Below are positions 1 through 13,499 of a DNA stretch of 64,000 nucleotides, piece after piece; within the stretch, counting starts at the first letter, position 1, and each line of letters begins with the position of its first letter. This DNA comes from Sindora glabra. Lineage: Eukaryota > Streptophyta > Magnoliopsida > Fabales > Fabaceae. The translations under genes were made by a program, and so were the position numbers. The notes under the pieces were generated by a model. The model had not been told where the DNA came from, did no database searches, and saw only the letters and a list, made by a program, of their open reading frames with translations. Location of the stretch: positions 64,825,989 through 64,889,988 of the forward strand of contig CM035228.1 of NCBI GenBank assembly GCA_020226215.1, read 5' to 3'.

Positions 1-3000
1 TTTTCAGTACAATTAAATAGGGTGGATCTTGTCTCTATAAAAGGAGATTTTTCGTAAATGCCTTTGATGTCAGACGTTCATCTAGGTAATAACATTATGA
101 ACACTCAAATTTGGGATATAATTTACATATACTTGTTTAAGTTTTGCAATTTGATATTATTTATCTCAATATTTGGTAGCCATTACCATTAGCAAATGAT
201 AAAATAATATAAAAAAAGGAATAACAATTTGATAAATAAATGAGGTGATTTTATACATTCTAATATTTTAATTTTTTTACCCTTTTACAATTTGAGTTTA
301 TCAATTTATTATAAAAATATTTTAAAAAATTTAATGATTTAATTAAAATAAATTAATTAACTATAAAAAGAGTGTTGTAGGTATGCATAATATAAATATA
401 AAAAGAAAAGTACAACCATAAAACTTGGTATACTAATCACTTGTTTCTGTTTCTAAGAGTAAAAAACCTTAGTAGTAGTAAAACTATTAAAAGAAAGGAA
501 GAACATATATTAGTTGTCAAATGCAACGAGTAAGACTTTTTTTAAAAACTTTACTTTGAAACTTGTCTTAGAAGATTTACGTATGAGTTTTAAAAATATT
601 ATATTTAAAGTTTAATATTTTAAAAAAATTTAAAAATGGAATTTCATCTCAATTATATATTAAAAATTTGAAAAGTTTCAAATTGATTATAGTAAATTTA
701 ATATGAAATATAATATTTAAAATTAATATAAAAATATTAATAAATAAATATAATTTTACTATTTAAATATTTTTATTATATTTACATTACAAATAATATG
801 AGCGGATATAACAAAATAGTGAAGTATACGAAAGACAGAGAAATAATGTAGGCAATACAAACTCATAATAAAATATCAATTAAATTATATAAAATTTAAA
901 ATATATCAGATTAAAATTGATATAAAAAATGTTAAAAATATTTAAATAAATGGATTTGATTTTAAACTTTAAATATTTTTTATTGAAAATAAAATATATA
1001 ATTAATTCATCCAGTTAATACATTTTATATTGAAGTGTTCACTTATTTAAAATACTTTTATAATAAATAACAAAAGTAGATGAGAAGTAAATAAAAGGAA
1101 AAGAAATATGTTTGAGCCGCAAAACCTAGATAAAATTTCAATTGATGTATGCTTATTTTGGAATATAATACTTGAAAATTGATTACATGTAAATATCAAT
1201 AAAATTTAAATAAATTATTTTTATTTAATTCTTACATTTCTCATTAAAAATAAAATGTATAATTAATTAATTTAATTAATATTTTATGTATTAAAAATTT
1301 GATGTATTTATAACCGTCTAAATTATAAATGATAAAAATGAATATGAAAAAATGCAATTTAGCTAATAAATAAAAAGATACAGTACATAGCTATAAAGTA
1401 ATAAGAATTCAGAATACAATATGTATTTAATTAATTCAATTAAATATAACTTATTTCAGATATTTTTATAATAAAAATAAAATATATTATATTATATCTA
1501 TACAATTCTTTGGTATTAGGGTTTACATTGTAAATAATAGGATAGATTAAAAAAATAAAAATATACAATAAAGTAAATAAAAAGATAAAATTTTAATTAA
1601 TGTATATTTAATATGGGATATAACATTTGAAAATTGATATCAAGAAAAATATTTAATATTTTTAAATAAATAAAGTAAATTTTATTATAATTTTTAAATA
1701 ATTTTATAATAAAAATATATAATATTGTATTCATACCACTTAGTGAACTAGGGTTTGAGCTTTAAACATCATGAGCAAATAAAAAATAAATAGAAAGCAC
1801 GCAATAAAAATTAAAGAAAGAGAAATAATGCTTGGGCTGTAAAGTTTAGACAAAATTCTAATTAATATATATTTAGTTTAATATGTGGTACTTGAAAATT
1901 TTTAATAAAAATAAAATATATAATTAATTAATTTAGTTAATACTTTTTGTGTATAAACCTTAACTTATTTAAAATATTTTATAATAAAAATAAAATATAT
2001 TATACTATATCTATATTATTTAGTGATTTTAATGTTTAAGATAAAAATAACATGAGTAAATAAAAAAAATTACAATGAAGCAAATAAAAAAAGATAAATA
2101 ATATGTAAATTATAAAATAATAAGAATTGAAAATGAATTAAGTAGCCATTAATTCAACAAAATAAAATATTTAACTTATTAATGAAAATTTTACAATAAA
2201 AAATATGTTGCATTATATTTAAACTATTCAATGATATTGCATTAAACCTTAAATATTAGAAGTAAAAAAAAGGAAAGAAAAGAAAAGCATATAATAATAC
2301 AACAGTTAAAAGGAGAAAAAATAGTGTGAGATGTGAAGCCTTGTTAAAATTTTAATTAATGAGTTTTTAATTTAAAATATAGCGCTTGAAAATTGATATA
2401 TAAAATATTAAAAAATTTTAAATAAATAAATTGAATGTAAATTTTCACACTAATTTTTAAAATAAAATAAAAAAGTCTTTAATTTTTAATAATTTATATA
2501 TTGAGGTTTTAACTTATTTAAAAATTTAAATAAGTTAAAAATAAAATATAATATACTATATTTATAATACTTAGTGATATTAGTATTTGAATTATAGACA
2601 ATTTAGGTGCATATGATGAAAAGAGTAAAATATCCAAAGAAATAAATAAAAAGAAGAAAAATAATGCATGATATGTAAAATAAAAAAATATATATAACAA
2701 ATTGAAATTTTTAAAATGAAAAATATTATATTATATCTATATATTAATGTCTAACTTATGAGTAATATAGGTGTACATGAAAAATAAAAAAGAATAAAAC
2801 ATGCCTAAAAATAAAAAATAATACATGAGATATAAAGTAATAAAAGTTAAAATTAAAAATAAAATATGTAATAGAGTAAATTAATTTTATTAGATATAAT
2901 ATTTAACTTATTAAAATATTATTATAGTAAAAATTTATATTGTTTTTATTTATGTTACTTAGTAGTATTTAAATTGTAAAAAATAGAAAAAATGGAAAAT

Positions 3001-3205
3001 AATGTAAAAAAGCATCAACAAAATGTATAATATATATAATAATATATAATGAAAGAGAAAATAACAAATTTTAAGATGGGAAATTTTTTTCCCATATATT
3101 GACATGTGCAATAAAAAAAAGGAACAAATCTCCCCCCCCCCTGCCCAAAAAAAAATCCTAAATTACTAATTAGTGTAGAAGTACAGAAGTATAGAAGTAT
3201 TCATT
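1..3205 (-). repeat. Helitron-like AT-rich decayed repeat tract (left copy)
   Basis: The stretch has no believable gene. It consists of diverged copies of one AT-rich module. A recurring block reads roughly CTTATTTAAAATATTTT, then TATAATAAAAATAAAATATATT, then a short TAGTGATATTAATGTTTGAGTTATAAATAA-like segment; examples begin near 1462, 1968, 2510 and 2930. A second block resembling AATTTTAATTAATGCATATTTAATTTG alternates with it, for example near 1137, 1590, 1855 and 2345. The same modules fill 3.2-6.5 kb and 20.5-22.2 kb. The tract stops near a pyrimidine-rich spot (3130-3145) and a short AGAAGTA-like repeat (3177-3200). The minus orientation is inferred from the neighbouring copy. The left boundary is outside the window or near 55. 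Confidence 0.45.
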
Positions 3206-3208
3206 CAT

Positions 3209-3238
3209 ACTAGCTTATCGGGCCGTGCGTTGCCCGGA
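3209..3238 (-). mobile_element. Helitron 3' terminus: hairpin plus CTAG
   Basis: Read on the minus strand, a GC-rich hairpin (stem CGGGC 3219-3223 with GCCCG 3232-3236, 8-nt loop) stands 5 nt before CTAG (3210-3213), which is followed by T. Helitrons end in a short hairpin followed by CTRR and insert between A and T. The hairpin is a GC island in DNA that is otherwise nearly all A and T, which makes a chance match unlikely. It places the 3' end of a minus-oriented Helitron here, with its body to the right. Confidence 0.6.
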
Positions 3239-6200
3239 TATTTATTATTTTTTAAAATGTATATAAACAAAATTTTAAAATATCAAATTTTAATTTATTA
3301 TATTTATTTAATAATTATATATTTAAATTTATAAATATTAATTTAAAAAATATAATATAAAAATTAAAAGTCAAATATGTAATTAAATAATTAATTAAAT
3401 TAATTTTTTAATTTATTTAAAATAATTTTATAATAAAAATATTTTGTATAAAATTCATACTAAGTTTAACTTGTAAATAATTGTAATAATAAAAATAAAA
3501 AAATGAAGTGTAATAAATAAAAAGAATAAAAATCATGTGTAAAATGTAAAGTCTTAACAGATTCCAAGAAAATATTTACAAAATAAAATAAATAAAAATA
3601 ATTTTAATTTTTAAATATTTATATTAAAAATTAAAGAGATTCCTCATTTTTTACTTTTATTCATTTTTTTTAATATTATATAAAATCTATCTAAAATTTA
3701 TTTATATAAATAAAATTTCACATGAGATAAAAATTAATTTTTAACCTGTGCATCACATAAGCTTACAATTTAGTGATATTATCTAAGCTGTAAATAATGG
3801 AAAAGGATGTGAGAAGGAAAAAAATAAAAAATATACAAGGGAACAAATAAAGAAAAGAGGGACAATATATGAACTATAAAGTAATATGAAAATTAAAAAA
3901 GAAAATATGCAGCAAGTAATATGGTTAAAGTATTTAAAATTTTTCTATATTTATATTTCTTAGTGATATTAATGTTTGAATTATAAATAACATGAGTAAA
4001 AATATAAAGGAAAAAATGAAAAGGCTGCAATGCAACATATAAAAGGAGGTAAAATAGTATATGGGCGGTAAAATTTTGATAAAATTTTAATTAACGCATA
4101 TTTAAATTGAAATATAACATTTAAAATTGATATAAAATATTAATAAAATTTAAATAAATAAATTTGATTTTAATTTTCAAATATTTTTATTAAATAATAG
4201 TATATGTAATTAATTACTTTAATTAATAATTTTTATATTAAATTTTAACTCATTTAAAATATTTTTGTTATAAAATTAAATATATCTTATTTATATCTAT
4301 ACTACTGAATAATAGCATGGAAGTAATAAAAAATGATATTAAACCTTGAAAAAATATGGAATTAAGCAAATAAGAAGAAGACGAATAGTTTATGAGAATT
4401 AAAATTAAAACATGAAATATATAGTTAAGTAATTAATATTTATACTATTTAATAATATTGGTGTTTATGCTGTAAATATTAGATGTGAACTTGAGTGAAA
4501 TATACAATAAAGTAAATAAAAATAAAATAATACATGAGTTGTAAAGTTTTGAAAAAAAATTAAATTGATGAATATTTAATTAAAATATAACATATAAAAA
4601 TTAATATTTAAAAAATCTTGAAAAAATTTAAATTAATAAATTTAATTTTAATTTTAGAAAATTTTATTAAATAAAAATATTAATTAATTATTTCAACTAA
4701 TATTTTTATTTTAAATTTGTAACTTATTTAAAATATTTTACAATAAAATAAAGTTCAACAAAGAATATTTATAATTTTTATAACATTAGTATCTAAGTTA
4801 TAAATAATAACAATGCATAAAAAAATATGTAATAGAATAAATAAAAAGAACAGAACCAATGGGAGAGTAGCAAAGTAATATTCAAATTTAAAATAAAATA
4901 TGTTATTAAGAAATTTATTTAAATTAAATATTTTAATTTATTTAAAATATTTTACAACAAAAGTAAAATATATGGTGTGGTACACATGTTTCATAATTAT
5001 ATTAATATTTGAGTTATAAATAATGGAAATTAACATGAAAAAAAAGAAGAAAAACATATTATGAAACAAATAAAACAAAAAGAAGTAATGAGTTACTTAA
5101 GAGTTAAGAATATAATATTTAGTTAATTAATTCAATTAAATTATATTATTTAACTAATTTAAAATTTTTATAACAAAAATAAAATATATTGTATTGTACA
5201 TATATTTGTCAATGAAACTAAGTTTGAGTTGTAAACAATAAAAGTGTACATAAAAAAGATAATAGAGCAAGTAAAAAAAAAAGAAATAATAAATGAGTTG
5301 TAAAATAATATAAGAGTTAAACAAATAATATGTTGTTAAATAATTAAATTAAATTTTCACCTTATTTAAAATATTTTTACAATAAAAATAAAATATATTA
5401 TATCATATCTATATCACTTAATAATATTGATGTCTTAATTATAAATATTAAGAGTGAACATGAAAAAAAATTAGTAAATTAGATAGTGAAACAATGGATG
5501 AGTTGTAAAACTTTAACAAAATTTTATTTCTTGTAGATTTAATTTCAAACACAACTCTTAAAAATTAATATAATAAAAAATATTACCTAAATTTAAATAA
5601 AGAAATTTGATTTTAATTTGATTATATTTTTATTAAGTAATAGAATATATAATTAATTATTTTATTTAAAACTTTCTATATTAAAATTTTAAATTACTAA
5701 TAATATATTTATAATAAAATTAAGCATATCATGTTAAATCTATACTACTTTTTGACATTATTATACAGTGGATGCAAAAAAATACAATAGGAAAAATAAA
5801 AAGAAGATAATCAATTTGTAAGTTGTAAAGTAATAGAAGAATTAAAAATAGAATATATAGTTAAATAATTTAATCAAATTATATATTTTAACTCATTCGT
5901 ACTTCCTACTAATATAACATTGAAGTTGCAAATAATAGGAATGAATATTAAAAAAAAAAGAAAAACATATCATAGTCTAAACAAAAAGAAGAGGTACAAT
6001 TGTTAAATTTTAAAGTAATATGAAAATTAAAATAGAATAAGTAATTAAGTAATTTAATTAAATTAAAATGTTAACTTGTCTAAAATATTTTTATAATAAA
6101 AATATAATATATCACGTTAAATTTATACTAATAAATGAAAATGGTGTTTGAGCTAAAGATAATATCAGTGAACATAAAATAATATAATAAACTAGATAAA

Positions 6201-6835
6201 AAATGATATAGAATGTATAAAATTTAACGGGGATAATAGAGCAAGTAAAAAGAGGAGAAATTATGTAATAATTTGAAAGTAATAAATATAAAAAAGTTAA
6301 TTTAATATAATATAATTTAAATTTAATTTATTTCTAATATATTATAATAAAATAAAGTATATCATATTATATCTATATTATTTAATAATATTGGTGTCTA
6401 AGGTGTAATTAATAGAAGTGAAAAAAAAAATACAATTAAGTAGAAAAGAAAATATTTTGTACATAATGCAATGGGATAATGGAATAAATAAAAAGAGAAA
6501 AATTAAAAATTTAAAAATGAGAATAAATATTGGATAATGGAGTGAATAAAAAAATTGTGAGAATTATATTTATAACAAAATGAGGAAGACCAGTGTCAAG
6601 AAAAACATAGTGCGCAGTTGGGGAATTTGGCTGGTTGAATTTTTTTGGCAGGAAGACCTGTTTGAGAGAAAAAAAATATTTGAAGTCCAAAAAGCTAACC
6701 CAACTCTAGCAGCAACCATAGTGCCGTTTGGAAGCTTCAGGCGGGAAGATAAATTTAGTAACTCCTGGCACGTCTTGAGAATAAAATAATAAAATAAGAA
6801 GATCACAAACCTTGTTTTCTTAGTATAAAAAGGGG
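3210..6835 (-). mobile_element. Non-autonomous Helitron-like element, decayed
   Basis: From the terminus at 3210 rightward the DNA is a run of about ten diverged copies of the AT-rich module described for 1-3205, for example near 3412, 3955, 4253, 4730, 4940, 5360, 5695, 6080 and 6330. No Rep or helicase coding was recognised, so it would be non-autonomous. The right end, which would be the 5' end on the minus strand, is not fixed. The repeats fade by about 6570, and 6580-6835 is less AT-rich and contains a 69-codon open frame with no recognisable motif. A TATAAAAAGGGGATTTCG string at 6822-6839 resembles TATAAAAGGAGATTTTTCG at 38-56, which could mark equivalent ends of two copies. Confidence 0.45.
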
Positions 6836-6847
6836 ATTTCGTTATAT

Positions 6848-7410
6848 CACTTTGGTTCTGTTTGATGCAATTAAAATAGTTAATAAGTTAATTAATAATT
6901 TATAACTGACAATTAAAAGTGTATAATTGATAATTGATTATATTAGAAGTATTTAATAAAATTAATCATTAAATTAAGTAAAAATTATAAAATGATATAA
7001 AAATATGTTAATATAATAAGATATATTAATAAAATTAATTTATATTTATTTTAAAATCAAATTTTATTAAAATAATCAAAGTATTCAAAATAAGAATATA
7101 AATACCAAAATTTAATTAATTATGTTCATGATATTATATATTATTTATTATTCAAATAAAAATAAAATAGTCTAAAATTTAATTACTTATATTTTATAAC
7201 ATTAAATATTTATTTATTTTTATTAAATTAATAAGAATATATTAAATATTCATTTACATAATTAAAATATTAGTTAATATTTAACTGAAAGAAAAGGGAT
7301 AAATTTAAAAAAATATTAAAAAGTTATTAGTTTATAAATTATAAATTACTTTATAAAACTCATTAAATAAAAATTTATAAGTTATTAATTTCTAGTATGC
7401 CAAACACTTT
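6848..7410. mobile_element. Probable MITE, hAT-like, AT-rich
   Basis: The left edge contains CTGTTTGATGCAATTAAAAT and the right edge, read in reverse complement, contains AAGTGTTTGGCATACTAGAAAT. Both are followed inward by AT-rich strings of the AGTTAATAAGTTAATTAATAA / TTAATAACTTATAAATTT type. This imperfect inverted arrangement with a TGTTTGGCAT-like end is common in plant hAT-type MITEs. No coding is seen and no target duplication could be fixed, so the edges are approximate. Confidence 0.35.
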
Positions 7411-7581
7411 TAAAATTTAATAGTAAATTCTATTTATTTGAGCAAATTGTGAAGAAAATAATGTGCGTTAAGCATTTTTCCTATTTTATAGGTTTTATAC
7501 AATGAAATTTTCTTTTGAGTACCTGCTGCATGTGCGCTCTGTAAAAGGAATATTTCATGTTTTTGGAACGCATTTTATTAC

Positions 7582-7583
<2 letters not shown>

Positions 7584-7642
<59 letters not shown>
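7584..7642. repeat. (TAA)n microsatellite
   Basis: About 19 uninterrupted TAA/AAT units. They create a false open reading frame with a run of asparagines. Confidence 0.97.
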
Positions 7643-7643
<1 letters not shown>

Positions 7644-8127
7644 CAACTCAATATAATTTTTATCTTAAAATTAATGTTTATTTGACAAATCTAAAAGACA
7701 ATTTTCATTGTAATTACTTTTAAGAGAATAAAAATGTTCCTAGTCCTTAAAACCCTAGTCATGAAATCCTATTTCCTAAAACCTAATTTCTAGTTGGATA
7801 CTTGTCATTTAATGAGAAACAAATAATACATTCTTTCCTTAAAAAAATGAAATTATTTTATAAAATATTTAAATTATTTCTAAATTATTTGTCACCTAGA
7901 TACAAATAGACATTATATGTAAACTTTCCATCTATTCAACCATCATTAAACCAAATTAAAAGAATATTATTTACATGTACTAATTGCTAGAAAAATTAAT
8001 AAAAAATTATCTAATTAAAAATAAAACATGAGTATAAATTTTTCAATTCAAAACTTTTTTATTGCCACCATTTTATTAGAAATTTGATTTAATAATTGAA
8101 TTATAGAGATCAACCAATTAATAAACT
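7643..8127. other. AT-rich spacer, no feature seen
   Basis: Low-complexity, stop-rich DNA between the microsatellite and the MULE target duplication. I see no gene, repeat family or regulatory signal in it. Confidence 0.6.
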
Positions 8128-8136
8128 TTTATAATA

Positions 8137-8333
8137 GGTTAAATTACACTTTAGGTCCTATAGTTTTAATTTTTTTTCTAAATGGATACTTGTAGTTCTA
8201 AACTTTGGAATTGGATCCTTACAATTTATAAAAGTTATAATTGGATCCTCTGATGAAGATTTCCATCCAAAATCACCAAGCTAGCAAATGTCTAGCTGAT
8301 GTGGGTAGTTTAATTCCACCATGGTATAGCATG
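8137..8333 (+). repeat. MULE left terminal inverted repeat
   Basis: It pairs with 13500-13696. Shared landmarks in order are the TTAAATTACACTTTAGGTC end, a GAATTGGATCC-type block near 8210, a GATGAAGATTTCCATCCAAA block near 8252-8272, and ATCACCA with GCAAA near 8272. The match weakens beyond about 8333. Confidence 0.88.
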
Positions 8334-8467
8334 ACGTTACATTTGGAAAGTGGATTCAGTTACCTCATGTGCCTTAGTTCTACAATTTGCAAAGCTTATC
8401 ATGCCTTTCTTCTTTGCAATAGCAGATCAAGAGTGGAATAATAGGTAAGTTGTCCGGACTAGGGGGA

Positions 8468-8870
8468 ATGCTGAAAGTGATGCATCGAGCTCAAGCACAA
8501 TGCCTATGCCATTATTGTGAACAATTAGTGATGTTAACCTCCAAAACTCAAGAGAATCTTAGGAGAAAATTTCTATAATGTCGAAACTTCAAAGTATATT
8601 TGTCATATTCTCTTATTTCATTTAACAAATTCATCTACTAAACTAGGCCATTGCTAAAGATGGTATTTGTATATGTAAGGACCATGGTTCTATGGTTTTT
8701 TCAAATAGGTTGATGAATCTAAGGAAGAACCAGAGAAGGAAGATTGAGATGGGGAAGTTATTATGTAACCAAAAAACTTTGATAATTTATTGGAGAACAC
8801 TATAGCAATATTGAAGCTTTCGTTGATAATGTCATGGATGACTATGCTAATGTTAATTGCTAAGTATAGG
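8468..8870 (+). pseudogene. GRF-type zinc-finger protein pseudogene inside the MULE
   Basis: On the plus strand a frame from 8468 reads CLCHYCEQLVMLTSKTQEN, then LRRKFL, a stop, then CRNFK. This fits the start of a GRF zinc finger (C-x-C...G+ F..C.N+K). A GT donor lies at 8594 and an AG acceptor at 8658. After the gap one frame gives FFK, a TAG where the family has tryptophan, then VDESKEEPEKED, fitting the CGFFKWVDE end of the finger. In plants GRF proteins are small nucleic-acid-binding proteins often associated with transposons. The gene is broken by at least two nonsense changes and probably a frameshift. Its place just inside the left TIR and its convergent orientation relative to the transposase suggest it was the accessory gene of this element. 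Exact ends are uncertain. Confidence 0.55.
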
Positions 8871-10277
8871 CATTAGTAGTTCTAGTTGTAACATTTTTTT
8901 ATTGCTTAAGAAATGAGGTTAAATTTTTATAGTTTTGGCTAATTAGTAGTTGATGTAGAAAATTAAGGGAATTTTGTATTTTGAATTTGTTTGATGTTTG
9001 TTTACCTTGCACCTAATTTTGCATTCTAGTATTGATTTCAAATATGTTTTAGTCTATAAAAGACAAAGAAAATGACAAAGGTAGAAAACCAAAAGAATAT
9101 GACTTGCACTCACTATAGGCAATAGCCCTTATAAGAATAATATGATAGGAAAGCTAATGAGATTTTTAAGGGAATGATATGGGAAAGAAAACCATTAATT
9201 TTTCTATCATTGTATCATATCATATCATACACAAAAGAATAGCAAGTGATAGAAGTAAAAACCAAGTAACAAAAAAAAATAATACAATATTATCAATTGA
9301 CTAGGAAGAAGATTATATTCCACACTTCTTAGCCTTATTTTTCTTCTTTTTGCAATTGCCACTAAACTTCATCCAATCAATATAGCAAGCACATTAGAAG
9401 AATATAAACCAATGTTGTTTTATTTGAGCTACTCTATCACTCTGATCATTTTGAAAATGATGAAGGCATAAAAGGATGAATTTGGCATACCTAAATACTG
9501 ACCTGTCAAGACTATAGTTTAGGGACCCTTGCTAAACATTAGGTGATAAAGAAGTTCCAAGCTTTAAGATTAACTTACTCAATGTACAACATTATTTACT
9601 ATTGCATAAAAATTTAAGTAACCAATGAATTTAGAAATTCTACTTTGGATGTCATAAAATAAGTAGAAAATAACCTTGGTAGAAATGAATGCTAAAAAAT
9701 AAGGTAAGAAATAAAACAAACTAAAATAGCTAAAAACAAATATTTAACTAAACCATAAATTGAAACAACTAAAAAACAAAGAGCAAATTAAACTACAAAT
9801 TGGAAAAAACTAGCTATTAAATTCAAACCATTACAATAGAGAGACATTAAAAATAAAAGGCAATATGCTAAATTTAGTGATTTTAATCTAATAGAAGGCA
9901 AGTTGAATTAAAATGCCTTGGCAATGTCCATTACATCCAAACCATTGCAAAAGCTAGACAACAAATTCACATGTTTCAATACCAGTGTAGTTAATTATGG
10001 TAAATTTAAGTATATAATAGTAGGGCTAGAATCCAAAATAGGTCTATGAAAGTGGTTGCTTGCTATTTAAATTCTTATGTTAAACTACTAAAAGGTGGTT
10101 AGCTAGTATTAATTATCTCTTGGGATGCATGATTTTTCTTTAACTTTCTTGCTCTCACTTCCTTCCCTTTAGCTATTGCATTTTGTTTCCTTTTCAAACT
10201 TATTACTAGTGCTTTTTGTTTAAGCTAGGTCTTTCTGCTAATAAGGGTGTTGTTGTATCTTTTCCTTTCAAGTTTGA
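8871..10277. other. MULE interior between the convergent pseudogenes
   Basis: AT-rich, stop-rich DNA between the 3' ends of the two MULE genes. No further coding was recognised. Confidence 0.5.
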
Positions 10278-12993
10278 CTATATTCCTTCTTTCTTAACTA
10301 CTAATTGTTTTCTTTCTTTAGGAATTATTGGTTGCTTATAGGTTCTTTGGTTATGACTATGCTTTTGGTACCTTGAGATTCTTAAACTTGTACTAACCTT
10401 ATGGAGATTGTTTGTTAGTTCAAACTCATCAAGCTCTCTTCTCCTCAATGTTCTCTGCCTACTAGAAGGCCTTCTATGTTTTGGAGGAAGTATGTTTTCC
10501 ATCCTAGTATAGTGCTAAACTTTTTCACCATTAATAAGACTTACTATAAGTCCATAACAACCATTGTATGTTGCAGCAAGATAGTACTTGTTAATATAAT
10601 GCTTTAGCTCATTTCTTATGAAGAAGATATGAGTGCATACATGTCAACAAGGTAAACTTGTTAATCCCTACTAGTTATAACTGTAATGCCTTACTTGTAA
10701 GTTAACTACAAATTTGTTAGGAAAAGTGCCCACTTTAAACTTGTAGGAACCAGCCTATTTTGTTATCCATTTACCTACTTCTTAAATTTGTTTTTCTAGC
10801 TTTTCTAAAAGGCTTTGGACAAACTTTCCTTTTGTATGCTTGCCTCTTAGACCTTTTTTTAGCAAATCTAGTCATCTAATACACCATAATCTACTCTAGC
10901 ATAGTGATTATAGGTTTGTCTCCTACCTTAATGATTCTACCATTGAAAGCCTCTGAAATATTATTCATGATCTTGTCACTATTATCTTGGAAAAAGAAGT
11001 AAGACCTAGTCCATAATTTAAGCTCAATCCCTATTAACTTGTTATAAGCTTTTACCTTCACCTTTTTAAGCTCTATTATCTACCTTTCTTATTCTTTTTT
11101 GTAGGTAGCCTTTGAAGCAACTAGAATTAAGTTTCTCAAAATGGGCCCATCACTGTACTTGGCCTTGAGATTGGTATAAATGCGTCTAACACATCTCTTA
11201 TGCTTAATACCTAGAATATGTGTAGTAAGCTCCTCAATTATTGGAGCTAACCCTCGTGTCAAATAAATTTATTAACATGGATTAAAATTATAGGAAAAAA
11301 GGCATTCAATAGTTAGTATTACCTTCTATTGATCCTAAATAAAAACCTATGCTTTTCTTCCAATGTCATCCATGAAAATGTCTAAAAACCAAGACTAAGT
11401 GTCTTTAGTTTCAAATTCAACTATAGTAATAGCTAATAGGAAGTATTAGTCATTAGGGTTTCTTACAACTATCACTAGCAAATGCCTTCCACACATACCC
11501 TTCAAATGACATCCATTAAACTCCATAATAGACCTATATACTGCAAGAAAGCCCTGTTTAATTGGCTTAAGACATATATAATATCTTAAAAACCTTAGTT
11601 CTTCTTCAAGTGAATGTCTATCAAGTAAAATCTTTAATATTGTCCTAAGATTGACTGTTCTTAATTCAATACTATAATCTTATAATTTTTTATGTACTGC
11701 TTATCATACCTTCTATTTAACTTTTTAATGCTTTTCTCCTAGCCCAATATACCTTGTTCATAGACACTTTAACCATATATATTTTTCTTCACTATTTCAA
11801 TAACTTCTAGAATTTTTGGCATTTGATTGTTGTACATGTTCTCTACAATCTTTTCAACTACCTAATCAAATGATGCCAAATATCCTTTCATAATTTTAAT
11901 GCATGTATGTTTAGGCTTTCATATCTTCAATCTAAATATCTCACTCCTACTAACTTTGCTTACAAAGCATAATCAATCATAACTTTTTACAACACATTTA
12001 ACTCTACATCTAATAAATAATTAGGCTTCATTTTCATATCTTTCTTATTTAAAAGCTAGCACTGTCTCATGGCATACCTAAACTCCTCAATGGAATTAAA
12101 CTCCAATCCTTCCCTCCATGGGTAATTAGCATTCATTTTCAAATGGATTGAACTTTGGATACTTAGGTTGGTAGAGCTGTTCAATTTTACCATTAGAATT
12201 GACCTCAACACTATTTAAAGAGTCTGTTTTATAGTCACAATCCAATGCTCGACTAGTTACCTCCAATATAGAGGGCTCTTGTTCATTTTTAAATAAGGTT
12301 AGCTCCATTATTGAAGTATTAACATGAATATTAAAGTAGTCATCATCATCTTTATCATCCGTACTATCCTCAAAGTCTATATCTCCCACATTACTATCAT
12401 TATTGCCTTTTTCAATCTATCTTCACTTTTTGTAAACTCCATATTAACTTTATCCTCATCATAATCTTCAACTTGACCATCTAACACTTTATGAAACACC
12501 GCATCTGGTTCAAGATCCCCTTTTACTTTAACTTATTCCACATGTAATTTAGCTTATTATATGAACTCCACATCTAGTCTAAAGTCTTGTATTGCATTTG
12601 ATTTAGCTGACTTTTCATTTTCTATGGTGGCTCCAATATAGTGCCTAATAGTAACACTTGGTTTAGGAATAGCTTCTCTTTGAGTCAACATTACACCATT
12701 TCCATAGTTAGTTCCATGCAACACTTAAATCTTAGCATTTTTATGATTCTTCAATAATACAATCCTAACTAGACCAAATGCATCTACATCATTATTAATT
12801 TCAACCAAACTATGTAATAAATTAGCAACTTCAGCATACTATATACTAACTAGCCTAATATAACCTAATTCTTTAAGTGCATTTGTTATTTTTTGTAAAG
12901 ACTATTCATCAAGGGTGTATTGTTTTAAGAAATGAACTTCACCATATGCATACCTTAGAGACTTATTTTTGATAATATTACCCTTATGGTGAT
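10278..12993 (-). pseudogene. MuDR-type MULE transposase pseudogene
   Basis: Reading the minus strand from about 12990 gives, in order, an N-terminal part ending YGEVHFLKQYTLDE, an acidic stretch (12126-12389), the MuDR N-terminal domain with KPKHTC near 11901-11920, the catalytic core with NGCHLKG near 11510-11530 followed by FETKDT and WFLDIF, an RCVRRIY motif near 11180-11205, remnants of the SWIM zinc finger (LTSLPC then HVCTH, about 10625-10690), and a basic tail RRPSSRQRTLRRRELDEFE near 10420-10490. This is the normal domain order of the family. Many in-frame stops interrupt it, and the first catalytic aspartate, normally in DGCHLKG, is asparagine here, so it is inactive. In function the family cuts and pastes DNA at MULE inverted repeats. 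Confidence 0.88.
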
Positions 12994-13499
12994 AACTATT
13001 TGAATTAGGCAGTGCTTGTAAAATTAGAATCAAAATTGCTGCATTAAAGAAATGGAAAATAAATAATCATGATTAAACAAATTTGAACTAAAATGGTTAT
13101 AAACACTAACAAAACAAATTAATAAAACTTATAAATATGCTAACCACTATCTGAAATGAAAAGAAATCATTTTTAAAGGAAAAAGGCAATAGTAGCATAG
13201 AATATAATCTAAAAATGGAAGCAAAAGGGACTAGCAATTACCTTGATCCCAATGCATGATGTCAATGGTGGTCCACCACATGATGCTCCAATTAATTTTA
13301 GAAAATAATAACAACAAAAAGACGAGGTAGATTCCTAATGCCTTGTAACTTGCTTCAATTAGGGCATTGTTCCACAATTTTTTAATTTCTTTTTCTCTAA
13401 TTCAAAGAGACGAAGATAATTTTGAGGAAATTATTAGACTATTTTAATGTTATGTAACTTGCATATAAGGGATTTAAGCCAATTTGCAAGGTATAATTT

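Noticed and set aside
6580..6789. Overlapping 69- and 78-codon frames on opposite strands
   Set aside because: No recognisable motif, no introns or conserved context; located at the fading edge of a Helitron-like tract.
7502..7723. 73-codon open frame with a poly-asparagine run
   Set aside because: It exists only because of the (TAA)n microsatellite read in one frame; no domain on either side.
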